Virus record (IMG/VR): IMGVR_UViG_3300028854_000025
Location: 1-47,739 of that record
Strand: one strand, 5' to 3'
Length of the DNA stretch: 47,739 bases
Source of the DNA: a virus
Shown: positions 9,215 through 16,343 of the stretch, piece after piece
Layout: each line of letters starts with the position of its first letter
Position numbering within the stretch: the stretch's first letter is position 1
The notes under the pieces: model-generated
Seen by the model: the letters and a program-made list of their open reading frames with translations, nothing else
What the model was told of the DNA's origin: nothing
Database searches by the model: none
Made by a program: the position numbers and the translations under genes

Positions 9215-10474
9215 TTAACCATTACGTATAAAATCTAAACAGTCATCGATAACCTTTTGCTTGTTCGCATTATACTTCTTTTCGTTGACTATAAAAAACG
9301 AACAATTTAAAGTTTTCTTTATTTCTTTCTCACGTTCAATATCTCTTTCAATAGTATATTTACCTCTAATATTTCTTTCAGAATGCCAATATTCTCCATT
9401 AAATTCTATAACCTTGTTCACATCCCTTATATAAAAATCCAATGATCGTATCGTTTTATCGGTTTTAACTTTATATTCATAATTTTTCCCAACATCTTCT
9501 AGACACTTATTTTCATTTAAAGTAGCAAAGAAAATATCTAAATATTCTTCTTTGATTATCATATATATACTCCAAAACAATTCTTGTGATATGTTGGAAT
9601 AACTTTTAGTCGGAAGGGATGACAGCCATTTACTAGTAATATTTTTTCTTTTTTCAGTGGCTTCATAAATATCACATTTTTCTCTTTTCATTATGGCATC
9701 TACCGAATTTGTAGTTTGTCTTTCTCTTATTTTCAATATAGCTCCATCTTCTGTATATCCTTTTTTTATCCAATATCCTAATTGATTTGGCATGTTTTGT
9801 GATTCTTTCTGACCTTTGCTAATTCCTTCTCCGCAACAGTGTCTATTATGGTTTTTATTATAATAGTTTATGTTACAACTCGTATTATAACAAAAGCTGT
9901 CATATCCTTCCCAAATATTGTTAAATTTCATGTCTTTATAACACCATAAACATTTGCCTCTTTCACCATTAAAATGTTTTAAATAGTATTCTTCGTCCGA
10001 TCCGTGAGTTTCTGTGATGTGACTTGTTAAATGTGCCTTATTTGCATATTTCATATCACACTCCAAACACCTAAATTTATAATCATCAATATTAAATTTT
10101 CCAGATGTTATGTTAAATTGTTGATTTGAATGTGTTATACAACATGCTCCTCTCCTAATATGTTCATACGGAACTTTTTTATCACAATCTATTAAAGAAC
10201 ACTTAGAACCTTCTAAAAAGTATTTATTATATATTTCTTTCTTATTTTCGATGTTTTGAGTTGTTAGTGCTAGAGACACACTTTTCCAGTTTTCAAAATA
10301 TGCATTTAATTCCTCAACTAAAGTATATTTCTTAAGGTCTTCTATGGTGTGATCTACATTTTTCTTATTTTTCTTATATAAGTGCCTAACTAATGATCCT
10401 GCAAATAATCCATACGTTTTACTCTGAAATTCCGTAATTTTTCTTCCAGTAACTCTACAATATTTCTCCTTCAT
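9215..10474 (-). CDS. homing endonuclease between terminase intein halves
   Basis: I chose the ATG at 10474 (419 residues, MKEKYCRVTGRK) over an upstream TTG. The protein has several Cys pairs and one clear C2H2 zinc finger (CLECDMKYANKAHLTSHITE, next residues THG). The nuclease core near the C-terminus reads LDFYIRDVNKVIEFNGEYWH, then FIVNEKKYNANKQKVIDD. This is the same core type as the endonuclease at 2432-4531, resembling Vsr/PD-(D/E)XK homing enzymes. It lies between the N- and C-gene pieces of terminase on the same strand, with 22 bp after the N stop (measured from the TTG) and 7 bp before the C start. It would cleave intein-free terminase alleles and spread the whole arrangement. Confidence 0.85.
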   Translation of the reverse strand: MKEKYCRVTGRKITEFQSKTYGLFAGSLVRHLYKKNKKNVDHTIEDLKKYTLVEELNAYFENWKSVSLALTTQNIENKKEIYNKYFLEGSKCSLIDCDKKVPYEHIRRGACCITHSNQQFNITSGKFNIDDYKFRCLECDMKYANKAHLTSHITETHGSDEEYYLKHFNGERGKCLWCYKDMKFNNIWEGYDSFCYNTSCNINYYNKNHNRHCCGEGISKGQKESQNMPNQLGYWIKKGYTEDGAILKIRERQTTNSVDAIMKREKCDIYEATEKRKNITSKWLSSLPTKSYSNISQELFWSIYMIIKEEYLDIFFATLNENKCLEDVGKNYEYKVKTDKTIRSLDFYIRDVNKVIEFNGEYWHSERNIRGKYTIERDIEREKEIKKTLNCSFFIVNEKKYNANKQKVIDDCLDFIRNG

Positions 10475-10479
10475 GATTA

Positions 10480-10507
10480 TATTTAACCATATAATCAATA
10501 AAATCAA
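10480..10507 (-). promoter_or_regulatory. possible promoter for terminase-linked endonuclease
   Basis: TTGATT, 16 bp, TAAATA on the minus strand; the -10 ends 5 bp before ATG 10474. It would allow expression independent of the terminase N-part. Weak. Confidence 0.3.
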
Positions 10508-10529
10508 ACATTATCCTGCTTGGGGGTTG

Positions 10530-10928
10530 TTAAAAACGATCATAAAACTCTTTTACTGTAAGTTCCTCAACATTATTAGTTTCTGTTCTTCTAACCTTAA
10601 TTTTAGTTTTGTCAATAAAACATTTACCTGCTTGTCTAGAACTTAACAAAACGACGAAGCGGTTCTTCTGAAGGCTTTTAAGAACCTTTTTTTGGGCGGG
10701 ATAAAGTTCGATAGTTTCTTTACCTCTATCAAGATTAACAATAGTAAAATGATTCTCCGCAAAATGAACAATATTATCCTTACAGTTCTTTAATTCTTTA
10801 ACCATTGCAGGAGTAAAGTTAAACTGTGCGTCTTCTTTTGGAAGTTTTTTATCACCACGGTAAAATTGTTTTTCATCGATAGGGTTACTATTAATGATAT
10901 CATCGGGGTTGGCTAATTCATCAGACAT
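10530..10928 (-). CDS. terL: terminase large subunit, N-terminal part with split intein IntN
   Basis: 132 residues. Residues 1-102 are the start of the terminase, ending FVVLLSSRQAGK, the first part of Walker A (T4 gp17 has SRQLGKTT). At Cys103 the sequence changes to an intein N-piece of 30 residues, CFIDKTKIKVRRTETNNVEE and on to the stop. The fragment has an adenine-binding region but no Walker A Ser/Thr or Walker B, so it cannot work alone. The C-partner is encoded about 1.3 kb downstream, beyond an endonuclease gene. A terminator lies just upstream; GGAGG stands 16 bp from the ATG, which is rather far. Confidence 0.93.
   Translation of the reverse strand: MSDELANPDDIINSNPIDEKQFYRGDKKLPKEDAQFNFTPAMVKELKNCKDNIVHFAENHFTIVNLDRGKETIELYPAQKKVLKSLQKNRFVVLLSSRQAGKCFIDKTKIKVRRTETNNVEELTVKEFYDRF
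10533..10622 (-). other. split intein N-fragment (terminase), 30 residues
   Basis: Begins with the catalytic Cys1 right after SRQAGK and ends at the stop codon. Very short IntN fragments like this define the atypical naturally split inteins. It pairs with the IntC at 8857-9207. Confidence 0.9.
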
Positions 10929-10963
10929 ATTTTAAACTACTTAACCTCCTATATAAAAATTAA

Positions 10964-10993
10964 AAGGGGTTGTGAACTTAATCACAACCCCTT
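10964..10993 (-). terminator. Rho-independent terminator upstream of terminase
   Basis: A 12-bp perfect stem (AAGGGGTTGTGA on the plus strand) with a 6-nt loop. On the minus strand it is followed by TTAATTTTTATAT. It ends transcripts of the gene at 11015-11218 and insulates the terminase gene. Confidence 0.8.
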
Positions 10994-11014
10994 ACATTCT
11001 ACAGTTATAGGATT

Positions 11015-11218
11015 TTATCCTACGAACTTATATAGCTCTGCTGCACGTTTAACAACTTCTGCTGTTGATGGCGTGTATTTTTCAACAGTCGCATCATCAG
11101 CTTGTCCACCATGCATGTCACGATAACTTCGTAGTTTTTCTTGACATTGAAAACTAACGTCATTATGTGCCATATGCAATATCTCCAAACGAATCTGGTA
11201 AGCATTCATATTATTCAT
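11015..11218 (-). CDS. small conserved-looking protein, unknown function
   Basis: 67 residues from the ATG at 11218, chosen because GGAGG stands 10 bp upstream; a longer GTG-started reading would put this ribosome site inside the gene. The sequence NAYQIRLEILHMAHND is an amphipathic helix, and a second helix lies near the C-terminus. Small proteins with this kind of start occur in marine T4-like phages, but I cannot assign a role. It is placed where a small terminase subunit might be, though nothing in the sequence supports that. Confidence 0.7.
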   Translation of the reverse strand: MNNMNAYQIRLEILHMAHNDVSFQCQEKLRSYRDMHGGQADDATVEKYTPSTAEVVKRAAELYKFVG

Positions 11219-11286
11219 ATTGTGTGTGTGTCCTCCTTTTTTAGTATTTTTCACAAAGCATTTCAGCGTTGTAAAAGTTTTATAAA

Positions 11287-11721
11287 TTACATATCTTCCA
11301 TTTCACCAGTTCCACCACCATTAACTTGATTATTCATCACGTTAAAAAAGGCAAAACGGAAGTGTTCTAGAATTGCATCCCTATCTTTAACATTTTCTGA
11401 GTGCATTAAAAACACTCGATTGTCGTTTAAATCATAACCAACTGTAATATAGCATTTCAAATACTCCTTACAAATGTTATGGAAATGATTCATGTCTACT
11501 TTTCGAGCGTTTTCTGCTGAAACACTATCATAAAACTGGACGAAGGCTTGCTGAATAACTTTTTGAACTTCTGGATCGATGATAGGCATTGCTGAAGGTG
11601 TTTTCTTTTCAGTAACATCTTGAGCCGTTACAGTAGATAATGGCTTTTTAACGCTTTTCGTTTTCTTCTTATTAGTCATTTTCTTACCCTTTTTGTTTTC
11701 TCCATTATCAGGCATATACAA
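11287..11721 (-). CDS. hypothetical protein, lysine-rich N-terminus
   Basis: 144 residues, not recognised. The first 45 residues are Lys/Thr-rich and disordered. Residues 50-135 look like a compact alpha/beta domain. The protein ends GGGTGEMEDM, resembling the SGGTGELKEKE end of the gp41 helicase encoded at 16344-17759. A CATAAATA box overlaps the start region. It is in tight order with the gene at 11726-12079. Confidence 0.65.
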   Translation of the reverse strand: MYMPDNGENKKGKKMTNKKKTKSVKKPLSTVTAQDVTEKKTPSAMPIIDPEVQKVIQQAFVQFYDSVSAENARKVDMNHFHNICKEYLKCYITVGYDLNDNRVFLMHSENVKDRDAILEHFRFAFFNVMNNQVNGGGTGEMEDM

Positions 11722-11722
11722 C

Positions 11723-11730
11723 TATTTATG
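11723..11730 (-). promoter_or_regulatory. late-promoter-like box CATAAATA
   Basis: CATAAATA on the minus strand ends directly upstream of the 11721 start, within the end of the preceding gene. It is a one-base variant of TATAAATA. Confidence 0.3.
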
Positions 11731-12079
11731 CCTTTTTATCTTTTTTAACGTTCCCCTTATTGTTATAGTTTGGAGCCTTATTATTAATTCCATATTTTAC
11801 AAGGTGTTCAATCAACACTTCGAAAGATAAGGTTTTAATTTTTAAACGTGATGGTAAGAATTGTCCACCGTCACTCAATTCAAGATATGGTTCTTGATCT
11901 CCAAATTGAGGATCACCTGAATACGCTGTACAAATAATTGCAGACACTTTCGGATCGATCATAATTGTCCATATGCGGCAATCCCCTTCACGATATTCGT
12001 CAAACAACTTGAACGCATAATATCCACTATCTCGAAGTCTCTTAAGGAAATATCCCAATGTAGTTAATTTATTAGCCAT
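11726..12079 (-). CDS. conserved T4-like phage protein, unknown function
   Basis: 117 residues: LGYFLKRLRDSGYYAFKLFD at the N-terminus, then a beta-rich middle (WTIMIDP, ICTAY) and LSDGGQFLPSRLKIKT. From memory this resembles a conserved hypothetical protein of marine T4-like phages that begins LGYFIKRLRDSGY. The C-terminus is Lys/Asn-rich. It lies between the clamp gene and the packaging genes with its own promoter-like sequence. No enzymatic motif is seen. Confidence 0.7.
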   Translation of the reverse strand: MANKLTTLGYFLKRLRDSGYYAFKLFDEYREGDCRIWTIMIDPKVSAIICTAYSGDPQFGDQEPYLELSDGGQFLPSRLKIKTLSFEVLIEHLVKYGINNKAPNYNNKGNVKKDKKA

Positions 12080-12087
12080 ACTATATT

Positions 12088-12115
12088 AATTTAACCGTCT
12101 CGTATTATATTTCAA
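12088..12115 (-). promoter_or_regulatory. sigma70-type promoter before 12079 gene
   Basis: TTGAAA, 16 bp, TAAATT on the minus strand, 8 bp before the ATG, in the short gap after the gp45 gene. Confidence 0.4.
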
Positions 12116-12856
12116 CTACTTAACTAGTGCCGAAATCATAAATTTTACTGAAAATCCATCATCTTTTACTTCAAAGACTGTAACTTTATTCTTATGATTA
12201 TATCGAACTTTAATATTTGAGGTTTTAATACCTGCAATTAATCTCAACGATTCAAGTTTTATTGCAAGTGCTGGTTCAAGAGGTTCTCCTTCATACGAGG
12301 ACGAAATCAAATATGTGATACTATTAATATTCGGAGTTTCCTTATCGTTCAACTCAGCATATACTTCGTTTTCTTTAGTGTAGAGATATAGTTTTGTTGC
12401 ATCCGTAACAATAGCACATCCCTTTATCACTTCATTAAATTTGGAAATCGATAAATCGAAGGATGAATGAAATTCCATCGCATCAATTTTTTCTGGCAAC
12501 ATCGTAGATTTAGGTAGATAACCATCCTCTAACAAGTAGTATACAAAATTTACATCGTTACCATCAGTATACGCTATGTTATTATCGTTCAATGTCAGCT
12601 TGAGATTTGTTTTCTCAATACAGTTCATCGTCCGAATAAATTTTGAAACATCTGGTAGATTAATTTTTATGGGATTGGGAATACCTAAATCCACATCCAT
12701 TCGTGCATATACAACTACACTGCTTTTTTGTGAGTTGCAAATGGTGGTTATATAATCCTTTTCTATGTTTAAAGCGATGTTATCCGCTAACTTAGAAACA
12801 GGATTGAGAAATCTATCTACAAAGATTTCTTTGTCGAGACTTATTGTTTCACTCAT
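12116..12856 (-). CDS. gp45: DNA polymerase sliding clamp (T4 gp45-like)
   Basis: 246 residues, against 228 in T4 gp45. The architecture is of a two-domain processivity clamp: an N-terminal segment with LADNIALNIEKDYITTICNS, a middle strand FVYYLLEDGYLPKS, and a second domain with FDLSISKFNEVIKGCAIVTD and the C-terminal strands VTVFEVKDDGFSVKFMIS. As a trimer it encircles DNA, tethers polymerase and, in T4, activates late transcription through gp55 and gp33. It lies in the gp32-gp45 replication stretch, starting 2 bp after the upstream stop. No clamp-loader genes are in this window. Confidence 0.85.
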   Translation of the reverse strand: MSETISLDKEIFVDRFLNPVSKLADNIALNIEKDYITTICNSQKSSVVVYARMDVDLGIPNPIKINLPDVSKFIRTMNCIEKTNLKLTLNDNNIAYTDGNDVNFVYYLLEDGYLPKSTMLPEKIDAMEFHSSFDLSISKFNEVIKGCAIVTDATKLYLYTKENEVYAELNDKETPNINSITYLISSSYEGEPLEPALAIKLESLRLIAGIKTSNIKVRYNHKNKVTVFEVKDDGFSVKFMISALVK

Positions 12857-12858
12857 CC

Positions 12859-13287
12859 TTACAATATAACATCATTCGTCTTTTTTTCAAGCCATTTTGA
12901 TAAAGAATTACTAACTTTATCAAATGCCTTGGCGAAGATTAAAGATGCCTCTGCAATCTTCCTAAAAGATTCTGAATCAATCTTAGATAACGCTGCAACA
13001 GGCGCACCTTGAGGCACAGAAGCTTGTTGTGGAGCGTTTGATGACGCAGGGGCTGAAGTGATAGGAGGAGGCATTGGAAACCTCTCCAATGCCTCCTTAT
13101 TGATTTGATCTTGAATTCTTTGTCTTTCGGTATTAGTCTGATCTTCCTTTCCATTCAAGAAAGACATTGGATTTAATCTATTTACAGCCCCTTCCTTAAA
13201 AGGAACGGTAGTATTCCTGTCAATATCTTTTAATTGAGCACTAGTGAATCCTGCCATTAACGCTGCTGCAATATTATCATCTTCCAT
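12859..13287 (-). CDS. hypothetical protein, Pro/Ala-rich linker
   Basis: 142 residues, not recognised. The N-terminal 75 residues are charged with helix propensity. Residues 75-100 are a Pro/Ala/Ser linker, and the C-terminal 40 residues form an amphipathic helix (FRKIAEASLIFAKAFDK). Both an early-type and a late-type promoter sequence overlap immediately upstream, so it may be made throughout infection. It sits between gp32 and the clamp. Confidence 0.65.
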   Translation of the reverse strand: MEDDNIAAALMAGFTSAQLKDIDRNTTVPFKEGAVNRLNPMSFLNGKEDQTNTERQRIQDQINKEALERFPMPPPITSAPASSNAPQQASVPQGAPVAALSKIDSESFRKIAEASLIFAKAFDKVSNSLSKWLEKKTNDVIL

Positions 13288-13293
13288 ACTTAT

Positions 13294-13321
13294 TATTTAT
13301 CTACTTAACCAAAGCTGTCAA
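13294..13321 (-). promoter_or_regulatory. overlapping early-type and late-type promoter
   Basis: TTGACA, 16 bp, TAAATA on the minus strand. The -10 is nested in GATAAATA (13294-13301), a late-type box, 6 bp before the ATG at 13287. The same bases could serve both sigma70-type and gp55-type polymerase. Confidence 0.5.
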
Positions 13322-13325
13322 GTTT

Positions 13326-13514
13326 TTATTTACGTTCAGTTGGGTTAGAACGTTGTAATTTGGCTACATCTTCCGCATATTCTTTCAGCATTAGAATCTC
13401 ATTATTCATAATGATATCTGGCACATCAATATTGAGAAGTAATTTGATGCGTTGCACACGCAGAATCAATCGATCACAACATGCTTCAACACTCATGTCC
13501 ATGACTGTATCCAT
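13326..13514 (-). CDS. small hypothetical protein, 62 residues
   Basis: MDMSVEACCDRLILRVQRIK and a second helix with LKEYAEDVAKLQRS suggest a small helical hairpin. It starts 4 bp after the gp32 stop on the same strand, as expected for a translationally coupled small gene. An antisense frame of equal length overlaps it, but position and spacing favour this one. Function unknown. Confidence 0.6.
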   Translation of the reverse strand: MDTVMDMSVEACCDRLILRVQRIKLLLNIDVPDIIMNNEILMLKEYAEDVAKLQRSNPTERK

Positions 13515-13518
13515 TTTA

Positions 13519-14397
13519 TTAAGTCAACCCGTCAAGCAGTGCCTTTAACTTAGCATCAGTAGTATCATCAACTGTCGCGGTTTCAAAGTCTGTTGAAGAT
13601 TCCTTAACGGAATTTGCGACAGGGGTTTCTTCCTTTTCTTCTTCTGATGAAGAAGATTCCTTGTTATTAGTATCAACAATGCAGAAGAAATGCTCATCAA
13701 TCATTCTCTGTAATTCAGCAGTTGTCTTTCTACGATTGAACTTAGAAAGATCAATCAAGTTAGCATAGATTTCCTGAAGCTTCTCGTCAGTAATTTCCTC
13801 AAGCTTAGATGCTGACACAAATTTTGAAGAAGAATAGGTAGTAAACTTTGTCTTACCATCACCCTTCGATGAACGTGATTCACACTTGATCTTCAATGTG
13901 CAACCATTCTGAAGATCAAATACACCTGCTCCGAAATCTTCAGCGTCATCACCACTGATTGCTGCCTGAATGATTTTATCCAGTTCCTTACCGTAACGGA
14001 CTACTTTAACCTTTCCGTTATTTTCACCGTTAACTGGATCGTTGATAACATAAACGTTGACCATCCAGTTCTCCTTTCTCGAAATTGGCTTGTTTGCCTC
14101 TTTTTCAGAGTCGCTACCGTTACGGTAAATCTTGAGAACGTAATCGTCAATAGGACACTTTTCACCATAGGTAGAAGGACATAATGTGGTTACAAACTGT
14201 CTAGTTGATTTACTAGTCCAAGAGTGGTGATAGTAATGGTAGATGGTCTTGCGAGGTTCTGCAATGTTTGGGATTAATCGAACAGTATATGTATTTCCTG
14301 ATTCGAACTTCATGATATCCTTGAATGAGGACTCACCTTTGTTATCGTTGTTATACGAGTTTTTGATTTCGTCGAATAATGTTTTTGTATATGTCAT
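13519..14397 (-). CDS. gp32: single-stranded DNA-binding protein (T4 gp32-like)
   Basis: 292 residues (T4 gp32 has 301). A basic N-terminus for cooperativity is followed by FKDIMKFESGNTYTVRLIPN and the OB-fold region YYHHSWTSKSTRQFVTTLCP. The acidic Ser/Glu-rich C-terminal tail (from about residue 240) is typical for partner binding. Zinc ligands of T4 gp32 are His64, Cys77, Cys87 and Cys90. Here His57/58, Cys73 and Cys81 are present, but the last Cys is replaced (CPIDDY). It coats ssDNA at the fork and in recombination. The gene has the cleanest promoter of the window. Confidence 0.93.
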   Translation of the reverse strand: MTYTKTLFDEIKNSYNNDNKGESSFKDIMKFESGNTYTVRLIPNIAEPRKTIYHYYHHSWTSKSTRQFVTTLCPSTYGEKCPIDDYVLKIYRNGSDSEKEANKPISRKENWMVNVYVINDPVNGENNGKVKVVRYGKELDKIIQAAISGDDAEDFGAGVFDLQNGCTLKIKCESRSSKGDGKTKFTTYSSSKFVSASKLEEITDEKLQEIYANLIDLSKFNRRKTTAELQRMIDEHFFCIVDTNNKESSSSEEEKEETPVANSVKESSTDFETATVDDTTDAKLKALLDGLT

Positions 14398-14423
14398 AGG
14401 TTTTATTGGTTTTAATTGTTAGT

Positions 14424-14451
14424 ATTATATATTAGGTTTTGGTTTTTTCAA
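14424..14451 (-). promoter_or_regulatory. sigma70-type promoter for gp32
   Basis: TTGAAA, 16 bp, TATAAT (perfect -10) on the minus strand, 26 bp before the ATG. It overlaps the end of the upstream gene. Best early/middle promoter candidate here. Confidence 0.65.
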
Positions 14452-15102
14452 GTGGTCAGTTACTATTTTTTCAACAAATCCTCTAACTCCTGCATGAGCT
14501 ACACGCAAGTATGTTCTAAGCTTTGAATGTAAATAGTTTGTCTTATACTTAAAAAAATCTTCTACGGTCTTACCCAAGAGTAAGACTTGCTCTTCTTCTG
14601 GAATATCGCTAATGTAATTGATTACGTTAGGAAACTCCATCAGAGAGTAGAAGTTTATGTTGTTGTTTTTTAGATGGTAGACCCATACTGGATGAATACT
14701 ACCATCTATATAATTAACATAATCATCTAAAAAAATGTGTTTAGAAATACAAAATTTTGCAATAAATTCTAAAGATTTTTTAACGTCCTCTAAATGATGT
14801 TCAGGAGACAATCTATCCAACTCCTGTTTATAAATCGTGTATGACTTAATTCCTCGTGGAGATGCAAAATACTGTAGATCGAAATACTCTACGTCAGGAT
14901 AAAGCTTATATGGCGAACTGAAATACGAGTCTATATTAACTTCTGAATACTTTGTGAAGAATATTACAAGCTTTTTAATATATTGATATCTCTCATCGTC
15001 TTCGAACCCATCAAACTTCTCTCTAGTCCTATAAGGCTTCTTCCTTAGAGAACGTGATATAGACATATGTTTGTTGTAGATAGCTATCTCAAATTCTGTC
15101 AT
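14425..15102 (-). CDS. hypothetical protein upstream of gp32
   Basis: 225 residues, helical, with many aromatic and charged residues and no motif I recognise. In T4 the helicase loader gene 59 lies directly upstream of gene 32, and gp59 is a 217-residue all-helical protein. Position and size therefore make a loader a reasonable guess, but I see no convincing sequence match. It overlaps the preceding gene's stop by 4 bp (ATGA), so the two are translationally coupled. Confidence 0.65.
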   Translation of the reverse strand: MTEFEIAIYNKHMSISRSLRKKPYRTREKFDGFEDDERYQYIKKLVIFFTKYSEVNIDSYFSSPYKLYPDVEYFDLQYFASPRGIKSYTIYKQELDRLSPEHHLEDVKKSLEFIAKFCISKHIFLDDYVNYIDGSIHPVWVYHLKNNNINFYSLMEFPNVINYISDIPEEEQVLLLGKTVEDFFKYKTNYLHSKLRTYLRVAHAGVRGFVEKIVTDHLKKPKPNI

Positions 15103-15416
15103 GATTTCTTCTGTTTTTTCGACTTCTCAAAAAGCTTACGTGTATTTTTAGATTTAATCAATACAGGATATAATTTTAAAACTCCTAAGAAGGCATCTCT
15201 TTCTGACTCTGCTCCTGTAATATCAACGAATATATCACGTAATCTATAATTTTCAAGTATGGTTAAAAACAATACTGATGAATTAACCCTCTTATTATTA
15301 ATCATTGATAGATATGCTCCAAACTTCAATACATTCTCAACAAACTCCTTAGTGCAAATGTTATCTAATGGATCGTTGTTGCTTATGAAATTGTCAAGAA
15401 TTTTATCATTTAACAT
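15099..15416 (-). CDS. hypothetical protein, 105 residues
   Basis: Not recognised. Helical, acidic N-terminal half and a strongly basic C-terminus (NTRKLFEKSKKQKKS). It is coupled by an ATGA overlap to the next gene. It lies in the replication block between the DHH phosphoesterase and gp32, a position compatible with a replication or late-transcription accessory factor. Confidence 0.65.
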   Translation of the reverse strand: MLNDKILDNFISNNDPLDNICTKEFVENVLKFGAYLSMINNKRVNSSVLFLTILENYRLRDIFVDITGAESERDAFLGVLKLYPVLIKSKNTRKLFEKSKKQKKS

Positions 15417-15425
15417 ATTGACTAT

Positions 15426-15453
15426 AATTAGCCAATGTTATACAATAAATCAA
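15426..15453 (-). promoter_or_regulatory. possible promoter before 15416 gene
   Basis: TTGATT, 16 bp, CTAATT on the minus strand, 9 bp before the ATG. The geometry fits but the -10 is weak. Confidence 0.25.
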
Positions 15454-16340
15454 GCTACATTTATTAATCTCAAGGTTTTTGTAAATAGCTGAAATGCTTC
15501 GGTTGTAGCTGACCCACCACTAGCATCTTTATGACCACCGCCATCACATAACCTCTCTGCAAGCTTTGATAGGTCTAATTCACAACCTTTTTTCTTACGA
15601 AGAGTTACCTTACCACTTCGAGTAATAACGATAAATACTACATCAGCTTGATACTTATCAATCAAGTAATCAGCCATCTCCTGAACGTAATCGTTAGATA
15701 CTGTTGACACTACCTTATATTCAGTATCCTTAATTTTCATCACTCCACCAAAAATTGCCCGATCTTGGTTAACATATTCGTCTCTAGATGACTTATAAAG
15801 GTTGATCATGTTTTGTTGAAACTTATCAAAAGGTTTAAATCCTTCCCAATAATTTTCAATAAATGATTCAATCTTCTTATTTGTCCCATGAAATACGATA
15901 TTCAAATCGTAGGACACTGGTGTTTTCTTAGCTGCACAGTCATAATCGTCAGCCAACGCTATTAGCACCTTTTGAGCATTTGTAAAGGGTTTATCTTTAC
16001 CCATCGTGTCCTGTAACAGTTTAGCACACGAAGTATAGTTTTTGATTAACGTCTTAGCATTTTTATATTCAAAAGTATTCGTCGCGTGGTGATCTATAAT
16101 AACAACATTTTCTTTATCAATTAAATCTCCTAGTATGCTGGTATCCAAATCTAAAAAGAAAACCTTTCTATAATCTTCATATTTGTTATTCATCAACCAT
16201 CCCTTAAGATTTTCCAACATAGTATTGGGGGTTGTAGAGTATATCTTGGGTTTATAGTTTAATATCCATCCAAGGGTTATATACGATACTACGCCATCTA
16301 AGTCCTTGTGTGTAAAAATTATATCTTTTGATTCGGCCAT
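15450..16340 (-). CDS. DHH/DHHA1-family phosphoesterase
   Basis: 296 residues, full family length. Metal-binding motifs are HKDLDG (H11, D13, D15), FFLDLD (about 61-66) and IIDHHA (D83-H84-H85). The C-terminal DHHA1 substrate motif is GGGHKDASGG at about 267-276. Relatives are RecJ-type exonucleases, NrnA-type nanoRNases and cyclic-dinucleotide phosphodiesterases; the compact length fits the last two better. It sits between gp41 helicase and small replication genes, so it may recycle short RNAs or dinucleotides. A role against nucleotide-signal defences is possible but unproven. Confidence 0.9.
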   Translation of the reverse strand: MAESKDIIFTHKDLDGVVSYITLGWILNYKPKIYSTTPNTMLENLKGWLMNNKYEDYRKVFFLDLDTSILGDLIDKENVVIIDHHATNTFEYKNAKTLIKNYTSCAKLLQDTMGKDKPFTNAQKVLIALADDYDCAAKKTPVSYDLNIVFHGTNKKIESFIENYWEGFKPFDKFQQNMINLYKSSRDEYVNQDRAIFGGVMKIKDTEYKVVSTVSNDYVQEMADYLIDKYQADVVFIVITRSGKVTLRKKKGCELDLSKLAERLCDGGGHKDASGGSATTEAFQLFTKTLRLINVA

Positions 16341-16343
16341 AAA

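Noticed and set aside
11015-11254. Longer GTG-started version of the small gene
   Set aside because: It would place the strong ribosome-binding site AAAGGAGG inside the coding region; the ATG at 11218 has proper spacing.
13360-13548. Plus-strand 62-codon frame opposite the small gene after gp32
   Set aside because: All neighbours are on the minus strand with tight spacing; the minus-strand ORF fits the gap exactly.
14425-15102. Naming the gene gp59 (helicase loader)
   Set aside because: Only position and size agree with T4; no convincing residue pattern was found.
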